From: Enoplolaimus lenunculus
Lineage: Eukaryota > Nematoda > Enoplea > Enoplida > Thoracostomopsidae
NCBI GenBank assembly: GCA_030248215.1
Contig: JASANG010001436.1
Location: forward strand, 1 to 64,000
Direction: 5' to 3'
DNA length: 64,000 nt
Shown: positions 46,080-57,646 of the stretch, one piece after another
How positions within the stretch are numbered: position 1 is the first letter of the stretch
How the letters are laid out: each line of letters begins with the position of its first letter
Made by a program: the position numbers and the translations under genes
Notes under the pieces: model-generated
Told to the model about the DNA's origin: nothing
The model's database searches: none
The model's input: the letters and a program-made list of their open reading frames with translations, nothing else

Positions 46080-46880
46080 GTTAAATTGTGAAAACTAAAA
46101 TGTTTGAAATATCAGACATTGATAGCTTCAAGCAGCACAGAAATTTGTTTCTGAAACGGATAAAATACAAATGTGTTATATTCAAGTAATGACTGTTGCA
46201 AACATACTGTAGTGAACCGAAAAAGAGGGGTGGGGTGATAAAAAGGGTTCCATTTTGAGTCTTAATCAATAGGTGTCCGTATCTTTAGTAAGAGTCCGTA
46301 AGCGGATAGAGTACCAAAACCCTTTTTAGAGTCTATAGATGTCAATTGTTCCTAATTGTTGTGCATAAATAACTCCGTGCCCAACTAAAGTTGACTTCGA
46401 AACTTTAAAGCATGCTTAGGTACTGAAAGTACTTACACTCCAAAGTATAGCCTTGCTTTATCGCTCAAGCTTGTGATGCAAGACAAATAAGCGTTTAATT
46501 CAACGGATAATTTCAGTATCGGATATATATCAGCAATGAAGCGTGGCGGAGCGTGGTTTAAATATAAATTGCAGTCCGTAACAGAATAAACAAAGGGTAC
46601 CGTCTGGAGAGGCCAAATAAAATATCAGTCCCCTCTATTATTCGGGTGACTACAGTATAAAAAACAAACATCTTTCTTTCAAGAAATAATTGTCTTTATA
46701 TTCAAGAAATAATTTTCAGATTTAACGTTTGCAAAGCAAAGTCGGAAAAATTCAGACTTTTATAAGTCTGAAAAATGTCAGATTTACATTTCTGAAACAT
46801 TTCACAAACAAAAGTAATGACGCATTGTTGTTAAATTTCAGACAATATTTTTTGAATATTAGACAATTTGTTTTGTGTGT
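46080..46880. mobile_element. Foldback element interrupted by a CTGTAG MITE
   Basis: The flanks 46100-46204 and 46659-46880 together resemble 55713-56372: shared words are TAGC(C)TT(A)AAGCAGC, ATATTCAAG, TTCTTTCAAGAAATAATT and AAATTTCAGACAATATTT. A CTGTAG-family MITE lies inside at a TA site. Confidence 0.6.
46207..46656. mobile_element. CTGTAG-family MITE, complete copy
   Basis: 450 bases, ends CTGTAGTGAACCGAAAAAG and CTATTATTCGGGTGACTACAG, TA on both sides (46205-46206, 46657-46658). No coding sequence. Inserted in the foldback element 46080-46880. Confidence 0.85.
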
Positions 46881-46963
46881 CTATAACGTTCGTAAAATTA
46901 AATATTTGTCTGTTTAAGTGTATTACTTAATATTACTATTAGCGTTTGTTTTGTAACAAAAAA

Positions 46964-49900
46964 ATGTCAGTCCACGTAGCGTCCGGTGCGGCAGCTTTGC
47001 TGTCCGTTGTGTCATTGCTTGCATGCATGATTGCATTACCGATGACGTATAATCGCGTCAATAACATTCGTGCAGATTTGTTCCGTGGAATGGATTCATT
47101 CAAGGTAAAACGAACAAACCGGTCGTCCAACGTATCTAAGATTCCCAAACGAAAATAGTCAAGGTTGCAACGCTGGGGCACAATCAGATTTGTGTAGGTG
47201 GGTAAAGATTAGTAAATTTTTACCCACAATTCGCGATTCGTTACCCGAGCGTATACCCGCGTCAAAATTTTCTTACCCGGCTCGCGTTTATCTGTGGGTA
47301 CTCGCGGGCAGCGTGCAGATCTGAGCAAAATAAGCGAAAACAATGAATATTTAAGCTGAATTGATCCGAATATAAAAAATTGGTTGAATTCGCATGGTAG
47401 ACCTATTTTGCCGACACTTGTTGCTGACCACCCTTGATTTTTCAGTGGACAGCTACTTTCTTGGTCACTTACCAGTCTGTTTACTGGGATCTGTGTATAT
47501 TGGTTGTAGAGATTTGAAAAGCGTTGTGACATCATGTTGGCTTGTTTCAGATTCTGTCCGAAGAAGCTTGGCGTGAAGTAATGATCAGTCAACGTGGACA
47601 AAAAACCGGACGAACAGCACGACAAGCGCTTCCATGCCGTAAGTTGTTATTTTTCAATAGCTTGAAAGGGGGGTGTACTGACCGTACATATACAAACAAG
47701 TCAAGAAAACATATATCATCCCCCAATTTTCAGGCGAGAAGATGAAAAGGCCGTTTTTACAGTTTTAGAATAACGTTTTTTTCCGGAAAAAATGGAAAAA
47801 AATGGAAAAATTTCATTATTTGCCTGAGTGATCAATTATCCCACCCTTAGCCGACGGTTGCCCAAAAATGCTTGCATTATGATAGTTTTTGCATATTTGA
47901 GCTTCTGATGACATCCTTTGATAATTCCATGCCCAAATCTGAATTTTTGAAAAATTCTAAGGCCACCAGTTCAGCGCCTGGGACCCAAAATTTTTTCGAT
48001 AAGTTGGCCAAATTATATATCACTGACTCGTTAGCCAGACGTCTGATTGGGAAACATTTAGCAATATTCGTCTTAGCTCCGCAAGCTGTGTCAAATGGTA
48101 TATAATTGTATAATTTTTCGACAAAAACATTTTGAGTCCAGTGGATGAATTTGGGACCTTAATGGGCCATCTACGTAATAATGCGTGCACTAATGTAAAA
48201 AATTGTCCTAGTCTGAGGAGGGAACTACATTGCTGAGACAGACTACCTATATCGAATGTCATAAATAGGACCAGTGCCTGAAAAGAGCCTTATGACAAAC
48301 TATACCGTCTTCTTGCAGCATATTATTGTCACAATAGCCTGCGCACACTAGTTATTTGTCCAGACACTGTAGGTAGAGACTACATACGCGCATGCAATTT
48401 TTACAGCTAACATTGTACATATTACGCGTATGCTATTGCAAGGGCGCTGTTTTTCCAACTCGTTATATATTGTGCGTAGCGTTGTCCAGACACCCATCCG
48501 ACAGTGTCCGGGAAACATATATTGCCTCAGAACACCCGTTCAATGTCCACGCACCCCCACAGCAGTACTGTTTTCGACATAGTTCCTAACCGGGTTACTG
48601 GACAATTCTTTACACTAGCGCACGCACTGTAACGTGGATGGACCATAAACTCGAATTTTTTAAAAATTATGTTTTGACATGAAAAAACCGGAAGAGGTCA
48701 TCAGAACATCAGAAACTCATGAGTTGAGCGAGCTAAACAAGTCACACTTGTTTTTATAAATGTATTAAATCCCAGGATACTTTTGGGTTTTTCTGACATC
48801 GAAGTCTGTCAATTGCTGCAACCTCGCTGTAGAGATGTGGCTGCCGTTATCTACACGAAGGCGCAATTGAAAACTTACATCCTAACAGCCGGAGCACATA
48901 TAATAAAATGTGTGGGTGAGTTACCCGCATAGGTTTGTGGCCTTTTGGGCTGAATCGAAAAAGACCCTAGGAGCGTTGCCACCGATCTGTGGCCCCGCTG
49001 TTCGGTCGGTCTTGATCTCAAAAGATGAGGTACAGAAGTTTTCTAGAGGGGAGAGCTTGCTACAGCGGTGCACATGTACTAATGTGGGTGTCAACTAAAC
49101 GGAAACTGCAGGTTCGTTCAAATATTGCAGATGGTACGCAGGAGGCTGCCCAAGTCAGATCTGACTTGGGCAGGGCAGATTTGCCCTATGTTCCCTTGTT
49201 GTGGGTTTTGGATATTTTATTGTCGGAAAATTTTATACAAGTATGATGTGGTGTGTTTTTAATAAATTGTAACAAACATTTTTAATTCAACACAACCAAA
49301 ATTAATTTTTTTATTCCAACGTTTGCTTTTTTAACAATTCTCTATTCTTCTTGTAGAATCTCATTTTCTTTACACAAGGAATTTAAAAATTTCTGTGCAC
49401 TATGTGGTTTATGTGTGTAAATTTATGTATATGTGTTGTTGTTTATTACTGGGTGATATGTTGGATTTAATTGTGTACACATACTGGTGCTGCGCTTGTT
49501 TTCAATATCTTAGTAGATGGTTTTGAGGCGATTTTGTGTGATTAGTGCGGGGATCCACCGGCCAGTTATGAAAATTATTTTCAAGGTAAAGATAGATAGT
49601 TAATGACATTGTTTTATTTATGTGCATTTTATTCTACTGTCATTTGATGCGGGTTTCTGTATTATACGTGTAATAGGAGACTTTTAAGAATGTGCATATT
49701 GGTTTTATCGGGAATAACCACCCTGGATCCGCGTGTTGGTTATTTAAAACACTTGTTTTAATACGGTGCGGAAATTCTAAAATTGTATTCAACATAACTT
49801 TTAGATAACTTCTTATACTTTTGGATTGAAATCATGATAAATCTCTTGATACATGAGCCTCACACGCGATGGCGTGTGAGTTAATATTAAGTTACCGGTA

Positions 49901-52900
49901 ATCTCCAATAATTTTTTATACATCGAATCGGAATTTCGCCCCTGCGATCGCCAGGAGCATTGCTTCAAAGATCTACGGTGGTGTAAACCGTCAACACCAA
50001 AAGTTCGACATTCTAATCCTTGTTGAATGGTATGTTATGTTTTGTTTGTGAGTTCTTTTTTAGCCGTAAATGACGCGCAATACGGAGTTTTCTTTAATAA
50101 AGTGCTCACAAATGTGTTACTATTATAGGTGTGATAGGCCAATAGGCAATTACATTTCACAACTGACTTTGGTATTTATAACTAGATTAGTCTTCATCAT
50201 TGGAATGGTTTGAAAACTTTGCGGATTTGTCTAGAATATTTGTAAACTGACCTGGGCTGACCAGTCGCAGGTAAAGTGAATGAACGGATATCTGACACGA
50301 GGATCGTCAACAGTAATTACTCGTTGCTTACGCTCACGCGTTATACTTTTAAATTAGTTATTTTTAATTTATTAGTTATGCTTACGCCTAAGTTTAGTTA
50401 TTAGTAGCCTAAGTTAGTATTCCCTTAGGGACGGTGCGCGGCTCATCGAAAACTAGCCGGACGGGTTCGTCAGGTATTCGGTCATGCACCTGGTGTGCAA
50501 TGTGCAAGCTGCTGCGGCGGCCTAGTTTTACCGGTCCGGTTCCGTAGAAGTCCCACATACTTGTAGCAGTTTGTCATGTATTGTTTCCGTGTGAGCCCAC
50601 CGTAATAGCTGGGAGTTTCCGCCTTCACTTCTCAGGGTGGCAGTAAAAAGGCGTTTTATTGTAGCACTCCTAAAGCCGACGCGTCGTACCCTCCTACGGA
50701 ACCGGCCCTGAAGCTTTGCCGCCAAATAAAGGCGGCTCGGATGTGACTGATCCCCTCATAAGGGTGTGTATGGTGATGGTCATCACTCGGGACCTAGGGA
50801 CATCCGCCGGAGATCATGCCGTCTGTCGCGATGCCTGCTGAATCGAAACTCGTTGGTGGGATCCACGCTGACGAGTTTCCTGAAGGTGGGTAAGGCGGTC
50901 ACACCCCGTCGGAGGTCCGAACTCCGTTTGTTTCTTTTTGCTGTGCACACGCTGGACCTTATGGAAATTCGCGATTAGCTCCAAGAATGTCGGCTCAGGA
51001 TGTACCCACTCCGGACACGGGTGACCTATCGTCCTGATTTAAGGCTACCATCTAGTGAAGTTAAAGGAGCTGAGAGTGGGCAGCAATTCTAAATTCCACC
51101 TTTAACTTTACACTCGCGACCAAAGCGAGGTGGAAGCTAGATGTATTCTTGCTTTAAATCATACGGTAGAAGCAAGTTTTCAATTTTGAGCACCATAACT
51201 GTGGCCCCACTGTCGACGAAATCTTGTCAGTGAACCGAACAAGTTGCATATGAAATTAACATTCAAGTCTGAAATTCGTGTTTCCATGTTTTTTTCATTT
51301 ATTTCCACCGCTCTCAGAAAAATATGGAAAAAATGGAAAAACACGTAAAATGCAGAGTTTGATAGTCCTAACTTAGACCGAGTGATTCAACTGATTATGA
51401 GTTAAAATCAACTGAGTGAAATTTACAGTGCAGTCGCAAAAATGTATCAATAAAGCATGGTGTAATGTTATAAGAAGAATGGCCAATGTTACTTTTTGGA
51501 CCGTAAACAGTAAATGAAGCGTATTCCTAAACCTAAACCTAAAGCTAAGCGTTGCAAAAGTGTATTCCTAAGCCTAAACCTAAGCCTAAGCAAAAACATG
51601 TGGCCTAGAATGTAAGCCTACTCTTTTACAAACTCACAAGAACCTGGGACGGTCCTAAAGGTAACATGGGCCAGAAAAATGATAAAATTTCAAAATTTGA
51701 AATTTCAAATTTTGAAAATTTATCATTGCATACCTCGTTCCGATTTAATCTACAATTCAAGGCTGCTCGCCAAAAACATTAATCTGTACGTGTAATACTT
51801 TCTGGGGTTAAAATATTTCTTAGTTTCAAAATATTTTTAAAATAAATTGATAAACGTTTGAAAATTATCATGTAAAAATACATTAGTCGTTCCCTGAACA
51901 CCAAGACAGAACTTCTACTTTTTAATTTTCAGTGAGTTGATTTTAACTCAGAATCAGTTGAATCCACTCAGAAGCCTGAGCTCTGATTTAGGTCTTTCAG
52001 AACTCAGAATTCTGAATTGATTGAACTCATTCTAAGTTAATTAATCAACTCACCCGGAATTAAATCCGATCAGAGGGAGTTAACATTTTACTGTTATTAA
52101 CACAGGAATAACCAGAAATAACTAATTCTCTTTCTGAGTTGATTATTCAATTCACTGGAATTTATGCACCATTCAGGTTATACTGTCCTCGCCAATGTCA
52201 AAAAATGTCCCACCATTTTAATGCCTATCTAATTTACGAACACTCTCTAAAAATAGTGTCCAAAATTTTAGCTTGCTATACACCTTACATACAAAATATA
52301 GCGACCGGGCATAAATAGTGTGCAAAAACATCACCCTTTTAAAATGCAGTGGATATTTTACGGTCAATGTTTAGAAACTGCAGAGTTTAAAATTTTTCTT
52401 TATTTTTAAAATTTTGTCCCGAAAATTCACATTTTGGCGAAAAACTTAAATTTTTTCGCTAAATTCAAATTTTGGTAGGACATTCAAATTTTGGCGGGAA
52501 AATTGAAATTTTGGCGGGAAATTCGAATTTTGGTGACAAAGTGGAATGTTGGCGGGAAATTCAAATTTTGGCGAGAAAATTCAAATTTTGGCGGGAAATT
52601 CGAATTTTGGTGGGAAGTCGAATCTTGGCGGGAAAATTCAAATTTTGGCGGGAAATTCGAATTTTGGTGGGAAAGTCGAATTTTGGTGGGAAATTCATAT
52701 TTTGGCGGGAAAATTCAAATTTTGGCGCGAAATTCAAATTTTAGCGGAAAACTTAAATTTTGGTGGAAAATTGAAATTGTGGCGGTAAAATTTAAATTTT
52801 ATCGCTTAAGTTCAAATTTTGACGGGGAAATTCAAATTTTGCCGGAAAACTTCAAAATTGAGCTTGAAAATTCTAATCTAAGCATGACATTCAAATTTTT

Positions 52901-54419
52901 TCGGTAAATTATATTTTTGGTGCAAAAAAACGCGCTGTCAAAGTACCCTGCCATTTGTCGAACATGTCCTAAGAATAGACTGCAACGAAACAACATACTA
53001 GCTAAATAGTGTGAAAATAATTACTTGATGCATGCAATAGCTGTAATTTTATTGCTACTTTCCAATAATAGCATGGACATTTTTTGACATTGGCGATCGC
53101 AGTATAACCTGAATGGTGCATTACAGTGTACGAAGCAACTTAATAGAATCTGGGTGATAAACATAAACGAATTTTCAGCTGCAAGATCATTGGTTGATGG
53201 GTTGTATTTGTTCGAGCTGCAGTTTGGGATGTCATGAGGTACAATTAGTGTTTACTACGACTTATGGGCAAATCAAGACTAATGCAACGATGCCAATGGG
53301 TGTTCAGGACACAACTAATATGATTTAGTAACTTGTTGGAAACTCAGCGTATGTATAATTCTTTTTTTATTAATATTTCAGAGTGCGACACGTACAACGC
53401 ATGCCCTCCTGGAGCCGCTGGTCCACCTGGTCTACCTGGTGACGATGGCTTACCAGGCCGTGATGGCGGCCGAGGTGAACCTGGAAAACCAGGAATTACT
53501 CTGCCGTACGAGCTGCCACGTGGACCAGACTGTAGACCTTGCCCGACTGGACCACCTGGTGCTCCTGGCCGCCCTGGTCCACCTGGACCACCTGGACCTC
53601 CAGGTGTTCCTGGAGAACGCAGTAACCCGGGAACACCTGGCCGACCAGGACCACCAGGTCCAACTGGACCACCAGGCAATCCTGGTAATCCTGGCAAACC
53701 TGGTAATCCTGGCCGACCTGGAAATAGCGGCGTCCGCGGAATCAAAGGACAGCCAGGACGTCCAGGTAAGATTGTTTTTTCGGGATCTTGTTTCAGAAGG
53801 GAGCAGCTTCGAAACCGCTTGGAATAATGTTTTGAAACAAGGTGGGGTAAAATTAAATATAATAAATTTTTTCTCCATAGCTTCAGTTGCCGTGGTGCTA
53901 TACTTATTGTGCAGCCGGACGGCACCGAACATCATTAAAAGTATAGCAACACCCTTAATCGTTTCTTATCCACGTGTACATAAACACTTAGATTTTGTCT
54001 CAATAGTACCTAAGTCTAGAGAAGTAGATTTAGGCTTCAGACTCAGGCTTTGATTTTCGCTCAGTATATTTGAGACCTGATCACCCTTCTCGTTACAATG
54101 ATGTTTTACTTGCGAACTGAATTTTGCTGCGCAACGTTTGAACGCTTAAGTTCTATTCAGAAAGATTGTCAATAAACACTGATCAAACTAAACATTCATT
54201 TTAGGACCTCCTGGCCCACGTGGCCCACCAGGACCTCCTGGGCCGCCCGGAGGTAGCGGCAATCCAGGCGGCCGTGGACCACCAGGTCCTCCTGGTCAAC
54301 CAGGCAATCCTGGCAACGATGGCACTCCTGGCAACCCTGGTCCACCAGGATTTCCAGGTCCGCCAGGCAAAGACGCACAATACTGCCCGTGTCCGCGACG
54401 AAGTAACCTGAAAATCTAA
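46964..54419 (+). CDS. Nematode cuticle collagen, four exons
   Basis: Exons 46964-47104, 47551-47638, 53382-53765 and 54205-54419; all borders are GT-AG and all phases fit, giving 275 residues. Exons 1-2 encode the cuticle collagen N-terminal domain: hydrophobic segment ([20 protein letters not shown]), conserved helix ([21 protein letters not shown]) and the basic cleavage site RTAR. Exon 3 starts with a first Cys cluster (CQCDTYNAC), a short Gly-X-Y block, a second Cys pair (CRPC) and a longer block; exon 4 finishes the triple-helix block and ends in YCPCPRR. Such proteins trimerise in the endoplasmic reticulum, are cleaved at the RxxR site and are cross-linked into the cuticle. Length is near the family's usual 280-320. 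Intron 2 is about 5.7 kb, long for this family, and full of repeats. Confidence 0.88.
47845..48060 (+). repeat. Dispersed repeat, second copy of 39330-39560
   Basis: Shares GCATATTTGAGCTTCTGATG and the TTTTTTCGATAAGTT region with the first copy. Family unknown. Confidence 0.6.
48061..49145. other. Intronic stretch, no gene seen
   Basis: Mixed composition; short open frames only. The segment 48770-49100 is GC-richer and could be another exon-like remnant, but no frame with splice support was found. Confidence 0.4.
49146..49173. other. Perfect 28-base palindrome
   Basis: CTGCCCAAGTCAGA joined without spacer to its own reverse complement TCTGACTTGGGCAG. Lies inside collagen intron 2. Confidence 0.9.
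50230..51060. other. GC-richer island, possible solo LTR
   Basis: About 50 percent GC inside an AT-rich intron. AATAAA at 50725-50730 lies in the loop of a perfect hairpin (GCCGCC ... GGCGGC, 50718-50736), like a polyadenylation signal in an LTR R region. No gene frame is convincing. No second copy is present in the window, so LTR origin is unproven. Confidence 0.3.
51036..51165. repeat. Imperfect inverted repeat
   Basis: GATTTAAGGCTACCATCTAG on the left is matched by CTAGATGTATTCTTGCTTTAAATC in inverse on the right; AGTTAAAGG against CCTTTAACT lies inside. It could be a foldback unit or the edge of the GC-richer island. Confidence 0.5.
51480..51671. mobile_element. TTAGGC-cored MITE
   Basis: Ends GGCCAATGTTACTTTTTGG and GGTCCTAAAGGTAACATGG are inverted to each other. 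Core: CCTAAACCTAAACC, GCGTTGCAAAAGTGT and CCTAAGCCTAAACCTAAGCC. Confidence 0.75.
52165..53124. mobile_element. Inverted-repeat element carrying an E2F-like minisatellite
   Basis: The left end TGCACCATTCAGGTTATACT and CGCCAATGTCAAAAAATGTC (52165-52210) recurs inverted at 53075-53120 with few differences. About 960 bases, no coding sequence of its own. The tail before the right end matches the tail after the minisatellite at 39655-39890. Confidence 0.7.
52430..52920 (+). repeat. Minisatellite of TTTGGCGGGAAA units
   Basis: About 22 units of a roughly 20-base repeat, AATTCAAATTTTGGCGGGAA. TTTGGCGGGAAA occurs exactly at least five times and TTTGGCGCGAAA once. Both fit the E2F/DP binding consensus. 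The long open frames across it follow from the repeat and are not genes. Confidence 0.9.
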
Positions 54420-54904
54420 ATCTTGTCCCTAAGAAATTGGAAAATTCGGAAATGAAAGAAAATTGCACGAAAACTAAGATTACAAAACTAACAACATAAT
54501 ATTACAGTTTAAAATTGTTTTTTACTCAAATTCGAAGAAAAAAAGTTAATTTTCTTTATTTTGTTTGATTGGTTGGTTGAGTTTTTACGAAAGTTTGCAA
54601 CAAACGGTTTTTGGTGATATTAAACTGAATTATTTAAAATTTATTATTTTATATCCGGCAATTATATTACGTACGGAAGTATATTTGTTAAGAATAAGAG
54701 CAAATTAAGTCTTTGTAAAACAGATTTACTCGGCAGCACTTTATGGATTCATGAATAAATGAAGGAAAAACTCAACCAATATTTTATGAAAAATTATTAA
54801 TTTTCGTAAATCTCAAAGTTGATTATTTATAAAACAGTGTTTTACTGCATGAAAAATTTATATTAAATTGTATGCAAGTTTTTTTTACTTAAAATAAAAG
54901 TCTA
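54420..54904 (+). other. Downstream region of the collagen gene
   Basis: AT-rich, no gene. AATAAA words at about 54753 and 54893 could serve as polyadenylation signals. Confidence 0.4.
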
Positions 54905-55100
54905 CTCTAGTGACCCGAATAACAGAGTGTGGGGTAATACTAGGGGGTCCCCATTTTGAGTTCCAATCAGTAGCATATAGAGTCCCTAAACCTTTATTAG
55001 AGTCCATAAATGTCAATTACCCCTAATTGTAGCGCATAAATGACTCCAGAACCACATAATTTGAGTTCGAAACTTTAAAGCATAGGCTTATGTTTAAAAC
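54905..55100. mobile_element. CTGTAG-family MITE, partial copy
   Basis: Begins after TA with CTCTAGTGACCCGAATAAC, keeps the ...GGGGTCCCCATTTTGAG block and the CCCTAATTGTAGCGCATAAA block, then stops near GAAACTTTAAAGCATA. One end only. Confidence 0.65.
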
Positions 55101-55130
55101 CAAGCTTGTAATATTAAATTTTAAACTTTT

Positions 55131-55409
55131 ATGCCTACGCGAAAAGTTACAAGACCTGTGTTATGTAACATTCCGAAGTTCAACTTAAAGTATTTACGTA
55201 AAGTTTTGCTTACCAATTACTTCCGTTTCCGGGATAAGCAAACACTGATTGGACACAAACGAAAAATGCTACTAATTCTGTCTCAGCGCGACAAGACGCG
55301 GCGTATAATTTTACTTCATATTATATCCAGTTATTTTGCTTTCATAATATTTTTTAACAGTCCAACTGTAATTTTGTTCAAATGTCGGTCTGTAATGAAA
55401 AATTTTTAG
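55131..55409 (+). CDS. Small basic ORF, doubtful
   Basis: 92 codons from a true ATG (MPTRKVTRPVLCN). Lys/Arg-rich with one hydrophobic segment near the end (IILLHIISSYFAFIIFF). No family and no splice or promoter support. Listed only because it is the longest ATG frame in the stretch. Confidence 0.15.
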   Translation: MPTRKVTRPVLCNIPKFNLKYLRKVLLTNYFRFRDKQTLIGHKRKMLLILSQRDKTRRIILLHIISSYFAFIIFFNSPTVILFKCRSVMKNF

Positions 55410-55480
55410 TGACTTCAGTATTTGCGGTAAACCAAATTGTAAAAATCGAAAACTCATTAATCTATTGCTTAGCAAATATT

Positions 55481-55609
55481 GGCTCATGTAAAGATCAGGA
55501 GCGGACCGCTTTTCTGTGCTACAGCAATAGATAAGATTAAACGTTTAAAAACTTTGATATAAGTCAATTTTTGCGCTTAGACTTTAAGGCTGTGTTTTTA
55601 CATTGGCCC
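55481..55609. mobile_element. TTAGGC-family MITE, short copy
   Basis: Ends GGCTCATGTAAAGATCAGGA and TTTTTACATTGGCC. The core is short and has lost most TTAGGC words (TGCGCTTAGAC remains). Confidence 0.65.
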
Positions 55610-55712
55610 AAATATTTAAGTATCAAGTTAGGAAAGGTTTCTTAAACACAGTCATTATGCCAAAAAACTATTTACTTCAACAACGTCTTAGAAAAGTATT
55701 AAACTTCTACAC

Positions 55713-56372
55713 ACAAAATAAATTGTCTTAAAAGTTCAAGACTCCTACTTTCTTAAATTTTTAAGACATAAATGTCTTGTAACTCTGACATTAATAGCCT
55801 TAAGCAGCTCATAAATTCGTTTCTTAAATGGCTAAAACATAAATAACCTATATTCAAGAAATTGCCATTGCCAATTTAAGATACAAATTTCTTTCTCTTT
55901 CAAGAAATAATTTTTTTTTTTTTATATGTGTAAAAAAATTCTTCCGTTTATATTCTTAAGCGTGATATAAATGATCGAATTTCAAAGATATTTCGGGTTG
56001 AGCTCAGACTCCCCCAACCTAAGTTTGCGTCTTGAATATTGAACGTATCTTAAGTTGTAAATGGGTTGAGCTTTAGCCTCCAATTTTGGATTCGGTTTCC
56101 ATGGCAAATCTCTGTTGTTTATTGCAGACATATTTGTCTTTTATATTTCAGAAATTTTTGTGTTATATATCGAAAATATTTTTCTTAATCGTTCATAAAA
56201 CAAAGTCTTAAATTTAAGACATTTAAAGTGAAAAATTTTAGACCAATATTTTGGAAAAAGCAAGAAATAAAGGTTTTTATTTTAAGACATACATATCTGG
56301 AGTCTGTTAAAAGACATAATTGTCTTAAATTTCAGACAATATTTCTTGAATACAAGAAAATTTATTTTGTGG
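55713..56372. mobile_element. Foldback element of AAGACA/TGTCTT units
   Basis: Left ACACAAAATAAATTGTCTT against right AAAATTTATTTTGTGGG in inverse. Inside are many TGTCTTAAA and TTTCAGACA words in both orientations. Same family as the interrupted element at 46080-46880. Confidence 0.65.
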
Positions 56373-56517
56373 GTTTAGAGTTACATTTAATAAACGCTCT
56401 CAAACTAATGCATTGTCCAAGCTAAATATGGTATAGTGCTCTCACATGAATATCTTGGCATTTCAAAACACACAAATATTAATAATTCAATGAGGCCATA
56501 AACGGTTAACAGTGACG

Positions 56518-56687
56518 GGCCATGTAAAGATGAGGTGCGGAACGTTTTTCTGCGACACTGCAATAGAGCACCTAACCTTAAGCTTTAGACAAATTGTTTT
56601 GCTTAGGATTAGCCTTAGGCTTAGGATTAGGCTTGAGTTTAGAATCAATTCTTATGCTAATGGTACGGCCTGTTCTATATATTGGCC
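56518..56687. mobile_element. TTAGGC-cored MITE
   Basis: Ends GGCCATGTAAAGATGAGG and CTGTTCTATATATTGGCC. Core GCTTAGGATTAGCC and TTAGGCTTAGGATTAGGC. Confidence 0.75.
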
Positions 56688-57109
56688 AAAAGGACGCACC
56701 CCGGATCATTTCTATGTCTACTTTCTTAAGTTTAAAATTGATTCTTCTGAAATATAATTATCACAGAGCAAGTAAGTGTGAAAATAGAAAATTTAACAAG
56801 GATATCCTTATTTTCACGAGCTGAGAATATTATTATTAAAAAATCTCGTTTCTAGTGGTGAATAAAGAAATGTGTAAGAAACGAAATTATTTTTGTGTCA
56901 AAATTCACAGAGATTTCGACCGAATTTTGTGTTTATTTTGAGATTTTGTTCAAAAAATTTTTTCAAATAAACGAAAATGTTAGTCTTTTTAGTTCCGTTA
57001 TATCTCAAAGGCATATTTTTCAACTTGTCGGTTTTTTGTAGCCAAAGAGCCTGTGATTTAAATCTTAAAAATGAAACTTTGCCCAAAAATTGCACTAAAT
57101 ACTTATTTT
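56688..57109. other. No gene seen
   Basis: AT-rich sequence with short open frames only; no splice support and no recognised repeat. Confidence 0.4.
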
Positions 57110-57182
57110 TGTTTAGGCTTAGGCTGAGGTATAGACTTAAGAATATGCTCATACTACTGTTACGGCTCTGTTCTATACATTG
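57110..57182. mobile_element. TTAGGC-type MITE, partial copy
   Basis: TTTAGGCTTAGGCTGAGG and the right end TACGGCTCTGTTCTATACAT; the left end is absent. Confidence 0.6.
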
Positions 57183-57285
57183 ATGAAAACACTTTGGTAC
57201 CCACCCTAGTTTCAGTTTGTGAACTATTCAGTGAATTTTGAACCATAATCTAAAAATAAGCTTGTTGGAATCATACTTACAGCAA

Positions 57286-57449
57286 AAAATGGTGAGTCAA
57301 ATTGACTGCCACTGAAATATGCTTTTTTGGACTACCCAAACTGAGTCAAAACTCAACTCCGCCAGGGTTAAATTTGACTTAGGTTGTGCACTTAGTCAGA
57401 AAAAACCTATTTCGTAGAGTCAATTTGATTCACCATTTTTTGCAGTGTA
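57286..57449. mobile_element. GAGTCA hairpin MITE, copy 3
   Basis: ACAGCAAAAAATGGTGAGTC on the left and the inverse ATTCACCATTTTTTGCAGTGT-like end on the right; shorter inside than the other copies. Confidence 0.75.
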
Positions 57450-57646
57450 CTTATAGTTGGGCTCGGATTTTAGTGAAGGTGTATAAAATGCTCGTTTTTG
57501 GGGTCCATTTTTTAACCAAGCTGTTTACACTCGACACATTTTTCTTTATCAAAAATACTAAAACGCGCATAATTGTTTTTTCTACTTGAAAACGCTGTAT
57601 TTTTCAGCAACAAATATTGCAGAAACCAAAGTAAATCGGTACTTAA

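Larger units (their letters stand above)
47639..53381 (+). other. Long intron 2 of the collagen gene
   Basis: From donor GTAAGT (47639) to acceptor ATTTCAG (53381). It holds a dispersed repeat (47845-48060), a perfect 28-base palindrome (49146-49173), a GC-richer island (50230-51060), a TTAGGC MITE (51480-51671) and an inverted-repeat element with an E2F-like minisatellite (52165-53124). No other collagen-type exon was found inside, and the phase-1 join from exon 2 to exon 3 recreates the expected Cys cluster. Confidence 0.75.

Noticed and set aside
52472-52907. Overlapping frames with Phe-Gly-Gly-Lys-type repeats
   Set aside because: By-product of the minisatellite; three frames are open at once and the array is part of a mobile element.
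53344-53935. Long minus-strand open frames opposite collagen exon 3
   Set aside because: They arise because Gly-Pro-rich codons read backwards lack stops. The plus strand has the splice sites, the Cys clusters and the N-terminal domain.
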